From assembly GCA_034670145.1 (NCBI GenBank), contig JAXMOA010000007.1, forward strand, positions 1 to 64,000: a stretch of DNA of 64,000 nt, read 5' to 3'. Under the pieces are notes generated by a model. The model saw only the letters and a list, made by a program, of their open reading frames with translations, did no database searches and was not told where the DNA came from. Made by a program: the position numbers and the translations under genes. This DNA comes from HXMU1420-2 sp034670145 (GTDB lineage: Bacteria; Pseudomonadota; Alphaproteobacteria; Rhodobacterales; Rhodobacteraceae). This document shows, piece after piece, positions 44,299-52,734 of the stretch (position 1 is the first letter of the stretch; every line of letters begins with the position of its first letter).

Positions 44299-45365
44299 TG
44301 CGGAACACGATGAAAGCGTTGGAGAAGTCGCACGCCAGCGAGGGCCTGTGGCTGGTGAATGCGCCCTTGCCCGAAATTGGCCCGGATGACGTTTTGATCC
44401 GGGTCAACAAGACCGGCATTTGCGGCACGGATGTCCATATCTGGAACTGGGATGACTGGGCGCAAAAGACAGTGCCTGTGCCATTGATCACCGGCCATGA
44501 ATTTGCAGGTGAGATCGTCGAGATCGGCCGCAATGTCCGTGATCTGGAGGTTGGTCAGCGGTGTTCTGGCGAGGGCCATCTGATCGGGCATCATTCGCGC
44601 CAGTCAAGGGCGGGCAAATTTCACCTGGACCCGGAGACTCGTGGCATTGGCGTGAACGAGCAGGGGGCGTTTGCCGAATATCTGCGGTTGCCTGCCTTCA
44701 ATGTGGTGCCTTTGCCGGATGAGGTCAGTGATGATATCGGCGCGATACTGGATCCGCTGGGCAATGCTGTTCACACGGCGCTGAGCTTTGATCTGGTGGG
44801 GGAGGATGTCTTGATCACCGGGGCCGGGCCGATTGGGATCATGGCCGCCGCTGTGGCGCGACATGTGGGGGCGCGGCACGTGGTGATCACGGATGTGAAC
44901 CCGGCGCGGTTGGAACTGGCCGGGAACGTCGCTGATGTTACTCCGGTGAATGTGGCCGAGCAGGATCTGCGGGCGGTTCAGGACAGGCTGAAGATGAGCG
45001 AAGGCTTTGACGTGGGTCTGGAAATGTCGGGATCGCAGGCCGCATTGGATCAGATGGTCGAGGGGCTGGTCATGGGTGGGCGGATTGCATTGTTGGGCAT
45101 CCCACCGGGCAAATCACCAGTCGATTGGAGCAGGATCGTCTTCAAGGCGATCACGATCAAGGGCGTCTATGGGCGGGAAATTTTTGAGACCTGGTACAAG
45201 ATGATTGCCATGTTGCAGAATGGTCTGGACGTTTCCGGTGTGATCACCCACCGGTTCGCGGCAGAGGATTTTGTTGCGGGCTTTGACGCCATGCGGTCGG
45301 GGCAGAGCGGTAAGGTCGTGCTGGACTGGAGTACGCTTGGGCAAGCGGAGGCTGGCAGCCTGTAA
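44298..45365 (+). CDS. tdh: L-threonine 3-dehydrogenase lacking structural-zinc cysteines
   Basis: The 355-residue protein oxidises threonine to 2-amino-3-ketobutyrate with NAD+. The catalytic zinc site (GICGTDVHIW with Cys, and GHEFAGE) and the nucleotide fold (ITGAGPIGIMAAAVA) are intact. The lobe that in E. coli Tdh carries four structural-zinc cysteines reads GEGHLIGHHSRQSRAGKFHL here and contains none, so only the catalytic zinc is likely bound. It is coupled to kbl by a one-base overlap. Apart from this the family features are clear. Confidence 0.93.
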   Translation: MRNTMKALEKSHASEGLWLVNAPLPEIGPDDVLIRVNKTGICGTDVHIWNWDDWAQKTVPVPLITGHEFAGEIVEIGRNVRDLEVGQRCSGEGHLIGHHSRQSRAGKFHLDPETRGIGVNEQGAFAEYLRLPAFNVVPLPDEVSDDIGAILDPLGNAVHTALSFDLVGEDVLITGAGPIGIMAAAVARHVGARHVVITDVNPARLELAGNVADVTPVNVAEQDLRAVQDRLKMSEGFDVGLEMSGSQAALDQMVEGLVMGGRIALLGIPPGKSPVDWSRIVFKAITIKGVYGREIFETWYKMIAMLQNGLDVSGVITHRFAAEDFVAGFDAMRSGQSGKVVLDWSTLGQAEAGSL

Positions 45366-45382
45366 CATCTGAGGGGTTGGTC

Positions 45383-45443
45383 GTCAGAAACCGGAACTCT
45401 TTACCTGCGTTCAACGACACTGGGTACCCGACCGGTTTCTGAC
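45383..45443. repeat. 12-bp perfect inverted repeat after tdh
   Basis: GTCAGAAACCGG and CCGGTTTCTGAC are perfectly complementary arms separated by 37 bases, just past the tdh stop. There is no T run after the second arm. It could be a long-loop mRNA hairpin, or the remains of an inverted-repeat element. No open frame lies between the arms. Confidence 0.6.
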
Positions 45444-45479
45444 TGAGAACAGCAATAGACGACACAGGTTAGAGAAGGT

Positions 45480-46205
45480 TTAAGGGCGCAGCGGTTGGCG
45501 CCCTTTTTCGGTCAACAGCCAGCAGTCGCGTCCTTGGAATACGGCTGTGGTGAGCGGTTGGTCATAGCCTGCGCCGGTGTCCAGATTGATCCGGTTGCCA
45601 TAGTGTGTTGCGTGCTCCACCGGGGTATGGCCATGCACGATCAGATGGCCGTGATCTGATGAATCCGAGTGAAACTCTTGCCGAATCCACAGCAGATCGT
45701 TTTCGGCCTGCTGGTCCAGGGCAATTCCGGGCCGGATGCCGGCATGGGCGAGAAACAGGGGGCCGGCCGTGTGCGACAGCTCTAGTCCGCGCAGAAAGTC
45801 CACGTGGCTTTGCGGTGCGTTCTGCCGGAATTCTTCTGCCACGTTGAACTGACGTCTGTCGAAATCGGTGACGCCGTAAGAGGCCAGTGTTTCGCGTCCG
45901 CCCAGCCGGTCATGCAGCCAGTGATAGCCGACCAACAGATAGGAATCGTGGCGGGGGGGAGTCTCCAGGAACCATTCCATCATGCGGTCGTGGTTGCCTT
46001 TGAGGAAGGTCCAGTTGCGCCCTGCTGACTGGCCGTCAATCAACCGTTGCAGGACGCCCTTGCTGTCGGGCCCGCGGTCCACATAGTCGCCGAGGAATAC
46101 AATTTTTGCATCCGGGCCGCCGTCGGCTTCGATCTTGTCCAGGGCTGCGTCCAGCATGCCTGTCTGTCCGTGAATGTCGCCAATGGCATAAATGGGATCG
46201 GTCAT
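45480..46205 (-). CDS. Serine/threonine-type metallophosphatase
   Basis: The 241-residue protein has the phosphoesterase motifs GDIHG near residues 9-13, GDYVDRG near residues 39-45 and GNHD near residue 71, then LAHAGIRPG and VHGHTPVE, which supply the remaining metal ligands. This is the PPP-type (ApaH/PrpA-like) set. Such enzymes dephosphorylate proteins or hydrolyse dinucleoside tetraphosphates; the substrate is not set by sequence. It is convergent with tdh and has no operon partner. Confidence 0.88.
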   Translation of the reverse strand: MTDPIYAIGDIHGQTGMLDAALDKIEADGGPDAKIVFLGDYVDRGPDSKGVLQRLIDGQSAGRNWTFLKGNHDRMMEWFLETPPRHDSYLLVGYHWLHDRLGGRETLASYGVTDFDRRQFNVAEEFRQNAPQSHVDFLRGLELSHTAGPLFLAHAGIRPGIALDQQAENDLLWIRQEFHSDSSDHGHLIVHGHTPVEHATHYGNRINLDTGAGYDQPLTTAVFQGRDCWLLTEKGRQPLRP

Positions 46206-46281
46206 GACTGGGCTCCGCTTTGGGTGTTGTTTGCCCCAGTCCCGGTGCAGACGGAAGGGGCCAACACGTCGCGGAGGGCTG

Positions 46282-47211
46282 TCAGGCAGAATCGCGCATC
46301 AGGTCGACGATCAGATTTCGGAGCCATCGGTGGGCCGGAGACCGGGTAGATCGGCGATGCCAGATCATTACGATCTGGATCAAGGGGGTCTCGATTGGCG
46401 GTGACAATATGGTCAGCTTTGTGCGTCCGGCCATATGTGTGGCGATCTGTTCCGGAACAAGGGCGATCAGGTCGCTGTTTGCCACGGCGGTGCAGACACC
46501 GGAAAAGACCGGCAAGGTCATCATGACATTGCGCCTGCGCCCGATCCTGGCCAGGGCTTCGTCGCCAATGCCGGTTTCATCCCCCTTGGAGGAAAACATG
46601 ACGTGATCCGCCTGGCAAAACGGATCCAGCGGTGCGACGGAGAGGGCGGGTAATACATGCGTTCCAAACTGCGGATGATCCTGTCGTGCGATGACAACAA
46701 AGCGCGAACTGTGCAGGGGGCAGGACTCGACCCATTCCGGCACGGACAGCATGGGCACAATGGCCAGATCAATTCCGAACTGATCCAACCTTTCAACGCT
46801 TTGATCGACGACCATGTCAATCATTTGCAGCCGCATGTTGGGCGCATGTTGGGTCAGGTGGTTTGCCAGTTGCGGCATCAGGAGTTCGGCATAAAAATCA
46901 CTGCCGGACAGACGAAAGCTGTCCTTTGACAGGTTCGGATCAAAGGCGTCCGGCCCGGCAAGCAGGGTTTCGGTCTGGTCCAACAGATCCCGTAGAGGGT
47001 CGCGCAAGGTTGCCGCGTAGTCGGTCAGGGTCAGCCCCCGCCCCTGACGAATCAGCAATGGATCGTTCAATGCGTGACGCAGTCGGGACAGGGCGGCCGA
47101 CACGGCCGGCTGAGACAGCCCGATCCGGCGGCCGGCCTCGGTTGTGGAGCGGGTGGACAGCAGGGCGTCCAATACCCGCAAAAGGTTCAGATCCAGATTT
47201 GAGAAATTCAC
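46282..47211 (-). CDS. LysR-family transcriptional regulator
   Basis: The product (about 309 residues) has the NodD/LeuO-like N-terminus NLDLNLLRVLDALLSTRSTTEAGRRIGLSQPAVSAALSRLRHALNDPLL. The effector domain has MVVDQSVERLDQFGIDLAIVPM. I placed the start at a GTG (47211), because it puts the helix-turn-helix at the normal distance from the N-terminus. The ATG 28 codons upstream would add unrelated sequence through the promoter. It is divergent from a small membrane-protein gene and a sulfotransferase-like gene, its likely targets. Confidence 0.83.
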   Translation of the reverse strand: MNFSNLDLNLLRVLDALLSTRSTTEAGRRIGLSQPAVSAALSRLRHALNDPLLIRQGRGLTLTDYAATLRDPLRDLLDQTETLLAGPDAFDPNLSKDSFRLSGSDFYAELLMPQLANHLTQHAPNMRLQMIDMVVDQSVERLDQFGIDLAIVPMLSVPEWVESCPLHSSRFVVIARQDHPQFGTHVLPALSVAPLDPFCQADHVMFSSKGDETGIGDEALARIGRRRNVMMTLPVFSGVCTAVANSDLIALVPEQIATHMAGRTKLTILSPPIETPLIQIVMIWHRRSTRSPAHRWLRNLIVDLMRDSA

Positions 47212-47312
47212 CAGACAAATCCCAAAAATATATTCAATCGATTTCCTGAATTTATACCTACCGCCTAGGCTGGACTGGCTCAAGACGTTGATCACTGAGG
47301 AGGAGCCGTGAA

Positions 47313-47693
47313 ATGATCGGATTGGCCAGACTTTTTATGATGTTTGCGGTGTTTTGCGCGCTGTGCGGTATGATCTGGGGTATCCAGATGTCAGCAACCC
47401 ATGATCACAGCCTGTCGCCAGCGCATGGGCATTTGAATTTGCTGGGCTGGGTCAGTTGCTCGATCTTTGCCTTTTATTATCACCTGCACCCGGAAACCGC
47501 CAACAGCCGGTTGGCTTGGCTGCATTTCGGAACTGTGGTCGCGTCAGTGGTCTGTCTGGCACCCGGAATTGCACTGGCGGTTTCGGGCAAGACCGAGGTC
47601 CCCGCACAGATCGGCTCGGTCCTTATGCTTGTCGGGACTGGCATTTTTGGCTGGACGGTCTGGCGTGCAGGCCAAGGCCCGGCGGTGACCTGA
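47313..47693 (+). CDS. Small four-helix membrane protein
   Basis: The 126-residue protein has about four membrane helices and the pattern HDHSLSPAHGHLNLLGWVS between the first two. The spaced His residues recall short heme-copper-oxidase-subunit-I-like proteins, but no full cofactor set is present and I do not name a function. It is divergent from a LysR regulator and 35 bases ahead of a sulfotransferase-like gene, so the two are probably co-transcribed. A ribosome site (GAGGAG) precedes ATG 47313. Confidence 0.75.
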   Translation: MIGLARLFMMFAVFCALCGMIWGIQMSATHDHSLSPAHGHLNLLGWVSCSIFAFYYHLHPETANSRLAWLHFGTVVASVVCLAPGIALAVSGKTEVPAQIGSVLMLVGTGIFGWTVWRAGQGPAVT

Positions 47694-47728
47694 ATTCTCC
47701 CTGCTTCATTCAAAACAAAGGAAAGACC

Positions 47729-48370
47729 ATGACATTGCGTATTATTGGATCTGGATTTGGGCGGACCGGCACCCGTTCGCTCAAGGAAGCGTTGGAACAT
47801 CTGGGCTTTGGTCCCTGTCATCATATGGAAGAAATCCTGCAAAACCCGGAACAGGTGGTGCTCTGGCAGCAGATTGCAGCAGGTCAGCCCTGCGATTGGT
47901 CCGAGGTTTTTGCCGGCTACTCGGCTCAAATCGACTGGCCCGGCGCGCATATGTGGCGCGACTTGGCGCAGGCCTATCCCGAGGCCAAGGTGATCCACTC
48001 GATCCGTCCGGAAGAAAGCTGGTGGCGGAGCTTTTCGGCAACCATTGGGCTGTTTTTGAAGGTGCGGGGTCGGATGGATCTGCCGCCCCATATCAACCAG
48101 ATGATGGATGTGACGGAACAGTTCATCGCAGAGGATACATTTGGCAGCGACGTCGAGGACAAGGCCGCAGCCTTGGCAGCCTATCGCAGACGCACGCAAG
48201 AGGTGCAGGCCAGTATACCTGCCGAGCGGTTGTTGGTCTTCGATGTGGCCGAGGGGTGGGAGCCGCTTTGCGCCTTTTTGGGCGTGCCGGTCCCCGATGT
48301 ACCGTTTCCGCATCGCAACGTCACAGATGCGTTCTGGGACCTGTTGGGCGGCGCGCCAGAAGCGGCCTGA
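47729..48370 (+). CDS. Sulfotransferase-family P-loop protein
   Basis: The 213-residue protein begins LRIIGSGFGRTGTRSLKEALEHLG, where the GFGRTGTRS loop resembles the 5'-phosphosulfate-binding loop of the sulfotransferase / NAD-dependent-epimerase-like group in bacteria. The segment KVIHSIRPEESWWRSF matches the 3'-phosphate-binding region. AAAGGAAAG precedes ATG 47729. It follows the small membrane-protein gene and has a hairpin after it. It is unlike the other sulfotransferase-like protein at 25.6 kb. The substrate is unknown. Confidence 0.8.
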   Translation: MTLRIIGSGFGRTGTRSLKEALEHLGFGPCHHMEEILQNPEQVVLWQQIAAGQPCDWSEVFAGYSAQIDWPGAHMWRDLAQAYPEAKVIHSIRPEESWWRSFSATIGLFLKVRGRMDLPPHINQMMDVTEQFIAEDTFGSDVEDKAAALAAYRRRTQEVQASIPAERLLVFDVAEGWEPLCAFLGVPVPDVPFPHRNVTDAFWDLLGGAPEAA

Positions 48371-48389
48371 GCCGAACCAGAAAATGGAG

Positions 48390-48419
48390 GGGGCCACCGG
48401 TATGACGATGGCCCCTTGC
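48390..48419. terminator. Hairpin between convergent sulfotransferase and serA genes
   Basis: GGGGCCA pairs with TGGCCCC across a 12-base loop, followed by TTGCT. It lies between two convergent genes and can serve both. Confidence 0.55.
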
Positions 48420-48428
48420 TGATTGTGA

Positions 48429-50024
48429 TCAGGCGGTTTCGAAAACCAGCGGTTTGATCTGCGTAAACAGCCCGGTTTCCGCCAGTTTGGCACGAACTTC
48501 GGCTGGAACGGGTTCATCGACATAGAGCAGAGCGATCGCCTCGTGCCCGGCTGCCGCGCGCCCCAAGGTAAAGTTCGCGATGTTCACGCCATGGTCGCCC
48601 AGGGTTTGGCCCAATGTCCCGATGATGCCCGGAACGTCCTCGTTTGTGGTGTAGAGCATGTGTTCACCGATCTCGGCGTCGATGTTGATGCCTTTGATCT
48701 GGATGAAGCGTGGTTTGCCGTCAGAGAAGACCGTGCCACCGATGGAGCGTTCGCGTTTCGCCGTGACAACCGTAAGTTTGACATAGCCTTCGAACGCACC
48801 GGATTTGGCCTGGTTCGTTGTGCTGATCTTGATCCCGCGCTCGGCGGCGACCACCGGGGCGGACACCATGTTCACATCCGGGTTTACCTTTTTCATGATA
48901 CCGGCGATGGCGGCGCAATTCAAAGCTGGCAGGTTCATTTCTGCCACGACACCATCATAGAGGATGTTGATTGCCTGAATTGGCTCGTCCGTCATCTGGC
49001 CAATGAAACCACCCAGATGGCCCGCCAGTTTGACCCATGGCCCCATGATCTTGGCCTCTTCGGCGGTCATGGATGGCATGTTGAGCGCGTTTTCCACGGC
49101 CCCATCCAGCAGATAGTTCGACATCTGCTCGGCCACTTGCAGGGCGACGTTTTCCTGCGCCTCGGTTGTGGCCGCGCCCAGATGCGGGGTGCAGACCACA
49201 TTTGGCAGGTTGAACAGCGGGTTTTCCTTGGCGGGCTCTTGGGTGAACACGTCAAAACCGGCCCCGGCCACATGGCCCGATTGCAGCATTTCGGCCAGCG
49301 CCTCTTCGTCGACCAGACCGCCACGGGCGCAATTGATGATGCGAACGCCTTTCTTGGTTTTGGCCAGATTCTCGCGGCTCAGAATATTGCGGGTCTGGTC
49401 CGTCAGCGGCACATGCAGCGTGATGAAATCTGCCCGTGTCAGCAGCTCTTCCAGTTCCACCTTTTCGACCTGCATGGTCTTGGCTTTTTCTTCGCCCAGG
49501 TAGGGGTCATAGGCCACGACCTTCATTTTCAGACCACGGGCGCGGTCACAGACGATGCCGCCGATATTGCCCGCGCCAATCACGCCCAATGTCTTTCCGG
49601 TCAGCTCAACGCCCATGAATTTGGACTTTTCCCACTTGCCGGCATGGGTGGAGGCCGATGCCTCTGGCAGCTGGCGGGCCACTGCGAACATCATGGCAAT
49701 CGCATGTTCGGCTGTGGTGATCATGTTGCCAAAGGGTGTGTTCATGACGATCACACCCTTTTTGGAGGCCGCATCCTTGTCGATATTATCCGTGCCGATC
49801 CCGGCGCGGCCGATCACCTTGAGCTTTGCGGCCTTGTCCAGAATCGTCGGGGTGACCTTGGTCGCCGAGCGGATGGCAAGCCCGTCATACTGACCGATGA
49901 GTTCGGCCAGCTTGTCTTTGTCTTTGCCCAGGTCGGGCATGAAATCCACATCAATGCCTCGGTCGCGGAAGATCTGGACGGCGGTTTCGCTGAGTTTGTC
50001 AGAAACGAGTACTTTGGGGGCCAT
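48429..50024 (-). CDS. serA: D-3-phosphoglycerate dehydrogenase
   Basis: The 531-residue enzyme catalyses the first step of serine synthesis. It has the long (type I-like) layout: a substrate/NAD core (GRAGIGTDNID, LGVIGAGNIGG, CARGGLVDEEAL, the catalytic His in VCTPHLGAAT), an intervening domain, and a C-terminal ACT regulatory domain (MLYTTNEDVPGIIGTLG). I chose ATG 50024 because AAGGACC lies about 8 bases upstream. It follows serC by 72 bases in the same direction, so serC-serA form an operon under the structured serC leader. Confidence 0.96.
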   Translation of the reverse strand: MAPKVLVSDKLSETAVQIFRDRGIDVDFMPDLGKDKDKLAELIGQYDGLAIRSATKVTPTILDKAAKLKVIGRAGIGTDNIDKDAASKKGVIVMNTPFGNMITTAEHAIAMMFAVARQLPEASASTHAGKWEKSKFMGVELTGKTLGVIGAGNIGGIVCDRARGLKMKVVAYDPYLGEEKAKTMQVEKVELEELLTRADFITLHVPLTDQTRNILSRENLAKTKKGVRIINCARGGLVDEEALAEMLQSGHVAGAGFDVFTQEPAKENPLFNLPNVVCTPHLGAATTEAQENVALQVAEQMSNYLLDGAVENALNMPSMTAEEAKIMGPWVKLAGHLGGFIGQMTDEPIQAINILYDGVVAEMNLPALNCAAIAGIMKKVNPDVNMVSAPVVAAERGIKISTTNQAKSGAFEGYVKLTVVTAKRERSIGGTVFSDGKPRFIQIKGINIDAEIGEHMLYTTNEDVPGIIGTLGQTLGDHGVNIANFTLGRAAAGHEAIALLYVDEPVPAEVRAKLAETGLFTQIKPLVFETA

Positions 50025-50096
50025 TGTGTTGGTCCTTGTCAGAATGAGGAAAGGCGCGCCTGTCGGGCAGGCGCGCAAGGCCAGAGCGTCGGGCGA

Positions 50097-51251
50097 TCAG
50101 GCGGCTTGGCTCTGCGCGGCGATTTCAGCCTCGAAGGCCCATTCGAGCCAGGGCAGCATCGCCGTGATGTCAGAGGTTTCCACTGTTCCGCCGCACCAGA
50201 TGCGCAGGCCGGCAGGGGCATCGCGATAGGCGCCGATGTCATAGGCGACACCGGCTGTTTCCAACCGCTTGGCGACGGCCTTGGCAAAGGTGGCGCCATC
50301 CTGAATCCGTGGATCGGAGAATTTCAGACAGACCGATGTGTTCGACCGGGTGGCCGGGTCAACGGCGAGGTTTTCGATCCAAGCGTGTTGATCGCAGAAG
50401 TCGAACAGGGCCTGCGCGTTGGCGTTGGCGCGGGCTTGAAGTCCGGCAAGACCACCGACCGACCGGGCCCATTCCAGGGCTTGCAGGTAGTCTTCGACCG
50501 CCAGCATCGAGGGCGTGTTGATTGTCTCGCCGCGAAAGATGCCTTCGTTGATCTTGCCCGCTTTGGTCATGCGGAAGATCTTGGGCAGGGGCCAGGCGGG
50601 TGTGTAGGTTTCCAACCGCTCCACCGCCCGTGGGCTGAGGATCAGCATGCCATGCGCGGCTTCGCCACCCAGCACTTTTTGCCAGGAGAAAGTCACGACA
50701 TCCAATTTGTCCCAGGGCAGATCCTGTGCGAAGGCAGCCGAGGTCGCGTCGCAAATGGTCAGACCCTGACGATCGGCAGCGATCCAGTCGGCATTGGCGA
50801 CCCGCACGCCCGAGGTTGTGCCGTTCCAGGTAAAGACAACGTCGTTATTGGGATCAACGCCCGACAGATCGACGATCTCGCCGTATTCGGCGGTTTTGAC
50901 ATCGGCATCCAGCTTCAATTGTTTGACAACATCGGTGACCCATCCGGCCCCAAAGCTTTCCCAGGCCAGCATCTCGACCTTGCGTTCGCCCAGCATGGAC
51001 CACATGGCCATCTCGACCGCGCCAGTGTCCGAAGCGGGAACGATGCCGATGCGATAGTCGTCTGGTATGCCCAGCAGATCGCGGGTGCCTTCAATGGCGG
51101 CTTTCAGCTTGTCCTTGCCGATTGCAGCGCGATGAGACCGGCCCAATGCAGCATCGGACAGCCCGTCAAAGGTGAATGTGGGGGGTTTGGCACATGGGCC
51201 CGAAGAAAAACGCGGATTAGCCGGCCGCGTTGCCGGTTCATTGATAGTCAT
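50097..51251 (-). CDS. serC: Phosphoserine aminotransferase
   Basis: The 384-residue PLP enzyme makes phosphoserine from 3-phosphohydroxypyruvate. It starts NPRFSSGPCAKPP, has VFTWNGTTSGV, and the PLP Lys in TFSWQKVLGGEAAHG. It belongs to the proteobacterial type with the WQKVLGGE motif. The ATG lies directly after a hairpin that holds the ribosome site in its loop. It is the first gene of the serC-serA operon. Confidence 0.96.
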   Translation of the reverse strand: MTINEPATRPANPRFSSGPCAKPPTFTFDGLSDAALGRSHRAAIGKDKLKAAIEGTRDLLGIPDDYRIGIVPASDTGAVEMAMWSMLGERKVEMLAWESFGAGWVTDVVKQLKLDADVKTAEYGEIVDLSGVDPNNDVVFTWNGTTSGVRVANADWIAADRQGLTICDATSAAFAQDLPWDKLDVVTFSWQKVLGGEAAHGMLILSPRAVERLETYTPAWPLPKIFRMTKAGKINEGIFRGETINTPSMLAVEDYLQALEWARSVGGLAGLQARANANAQALFDFCDQHAWIENLAVDPATRSNTSVCLKFSDPRIQDGATFAKAVAKRLETAGVAYDIGAYRDAPAGLRIWCGGTVETSDITAMLPWLEWAFEAEIAAQSQAA

Positions 51252-51309
51252 ATCTGCTATCCTTCCAGATAAGCGCCCTTCGTTGGGGAAGGGTGTCCCA
51301 CCGCCGGAC
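51252..51309 (-). ncRNA. Structured serC 5' leader (serC RNA motif-like)
   Basis: On the minus strand the 58 bases before serC fold into three hairpins. GTCC/GGAC is at 51295-51309, GAAGGG-like arms CCCTTC/GAAGGG at 51276-51293, and ATCTG/CAGAT at 51252-51270. The last holds the ribosome site GGAAGGA in its loop and abuts the ATG. A conserved serC RNA motif has been described upstream of serC in alphaproteobacteria, and this matches its position and general form. The ligand, if any, is unknown. Confidence 0.6.
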
Positions 51310-51595
51310 ATACGGAACCTCTGAAAAAACATCAACAGGCAAAGGCACTTGCCATGCGGGTAGATGCAGGATTTTGCAGAACGATTCTGGAACGCATGTT
51401 TCCTATTGGCAAAAAATCAATCTTCATCAGCCTTCCCCCGCGCATTTTGGATCACGTCGGATGTGAGCCGTTCGATGACGTATCAACCGCGATGCCTGTG
51501 GATTTGAAAATCTGCACGGGATGTCGAATTTGCGCGTGGTGTGCCCGTTCAGGGGCGCTTATTCTGCGCACAGGGTCCAGGACGGGAAAAGAGAC
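51310..51595. other. Intergenic region between serC leader and AI-2E-type transporter
   Basis: The gap between the divergent serC and transporter genes is 344 bases in total. Beyond the leader I see no tRNA, repeat or terminator. A 99-codon frame at 51354-51653 runs into the transporter gene in another frame and lacks a ribosome site, so I do not count it. Confidence 0.5.
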
Positions 51596-52651
51596 ATGCT
51601 TCAGGCAAACCGAAACACATTGGCGACGGTCACCTATTCTGTTGCTCTGGTGATCATGGTGGGGTGGTTGCTGCGCGTCGGGCAGTCGATCCTGCTGCCG
51701 GTTCTGGTTGGCGTGATTGCCGTTTATGTTCTGGTTACTGCTGCCGAGGCGCTGGAGCGCGCACCGGTGATCGGCCAGCTGGGTCGGGGGTGGCGGCGCG
51801 GGCTGGTGTTGGTCCTGTTTGGGGGCGCGGTGTTGCTGCTGGGGGCGATGGTGGCGGCCAATGCAGCGGCCATCTCGTCCGAGATCCCTCAGTACGTGGC
51901 CAATCTGGATCAACTGCAACAACGGATCGTGGACCGGTTGGGCCTGGATGACGTACCCAGCGTTGCAGATTACAGCGAACGGGTGATGGATCGAGTCGAC
52001 CTGACCAGTATGCTGCCTTCGGTTCTGGCGACCGTGTCGGGCAGCGGTACGGTGATCATTACGGCGGCTCTTTATGCGGTCTTTCTGTTAGCAGAACTTG
52101 ACGCGCTGCCGGACAAGACTCGTCTGGCGATGGGCGGCGCGGCGCAGGCCGAGAGCATGCTGGACGTGGCGCGCCGGATCAACAAACGGATCGGTGACTA
52201 TCTGGCGGCGAAAACGCTGGTAAATGCGCTGCTGGGGGCGGTTTCCTTTGTGATCATGTGGGTGCTGGGGATCGAACATGCCGCATTCTGGGCCCTGTTG
52301 ATCGCGCTGCTCAACTACATCCCTTATGTGGGTTCGATCATTGCAGTGGCTTTCCCGGTGACGATGAGCCTGGTGCAGTTCACTTCATTGGCGCATTCGT
52401 TGATCACGCTGGTGGCGTTGTTCATCCCGCAAACTGTTGTCGGCTATTATCTGGAGCCCCGGGTGCTGGGAAAATCGGTCAATCTGAGCCCGTTTGCCGT
52501 GCTGCTGTCTTTGGCCATCTGGACCGCTCTGTGGGGGCTGACCGGCGCTGTTCTGGCCATTCCGTTGACAGCGATGGTTGCCATTATTCTGGCCGAGTTC
52601 GAGGGCACGCGTTTTCTATCTGTCATGCTGTCGGATGACGGCACGGTTTAG
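51596..52651 (+). CDS. AI-2E family transporter
   Basis: The 351-residue membrane protein matches the AI-2E/YdiK/PerM family. It has about eight membrane helices in two groups, with a soluble segment (residues 85-160) between them. NKRIGDYLAAKTLVNALLGA and LLNYIPYVGSIIA are family motifs, as is YYLEPRVLGKSVNLSPF. Members export small molecules, including autoinducer-2 or Na+/H+; the actual cargo is often unknown. I chose ATG 51596, preceded by a purine-rich site. It lies between the divergent serC and serB. Confidence 0.9.
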   Translation: MLQANRNTLATVTYSVALVIMVGWLLRVGQSILLPVLVGVIAVYVLVTAAEALERAPVIGQLGRGWRRGLVLVLFGGAVLLLGAMVAANAAAISSEIPQYVANLDQLQQRIVDRLGLDDVPSVADYSERVMDRVDLTSMLPSVLATVSGSGTVIITAALYAVFLLAELDALPDKTRLAMGGAAQAESMLDVARRINKRIGDYLAAKTLVNALLGAVSFVIMWVLGIEHAAFWALLIALLNYIPYVGSIIAVAFPVTMSLVQFTSLAHSLITLVALFIPQTVVGYYLEPRVLGKSVNLSPFAVLLSLAIWTALWGLTGAVLAIPLTAMVAIILAEFEGTRFLSVMLSDDGTV

Positions 52652-52734
52652 GGAACGTCCATATCAGGCTGAAGGGTGGTGATTGTGCAGAACATCCCCT
52701 ATGAGCCTGTCAAAAATACCGAGGACTGTTGGTA

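Noticed and set aside
48543..51272. 909-codon + strand frame opposite serA and serC
   Set aside because: It is a shadow of two housekeeping genes with full conserved motifs; no ribosome site or domain supports it.
51354..51653. 99-codon frame before the AI-2E-type transporter gene
   Set aside because: No ribosome site, no domain, and it runs into the transporter gene in another frame.
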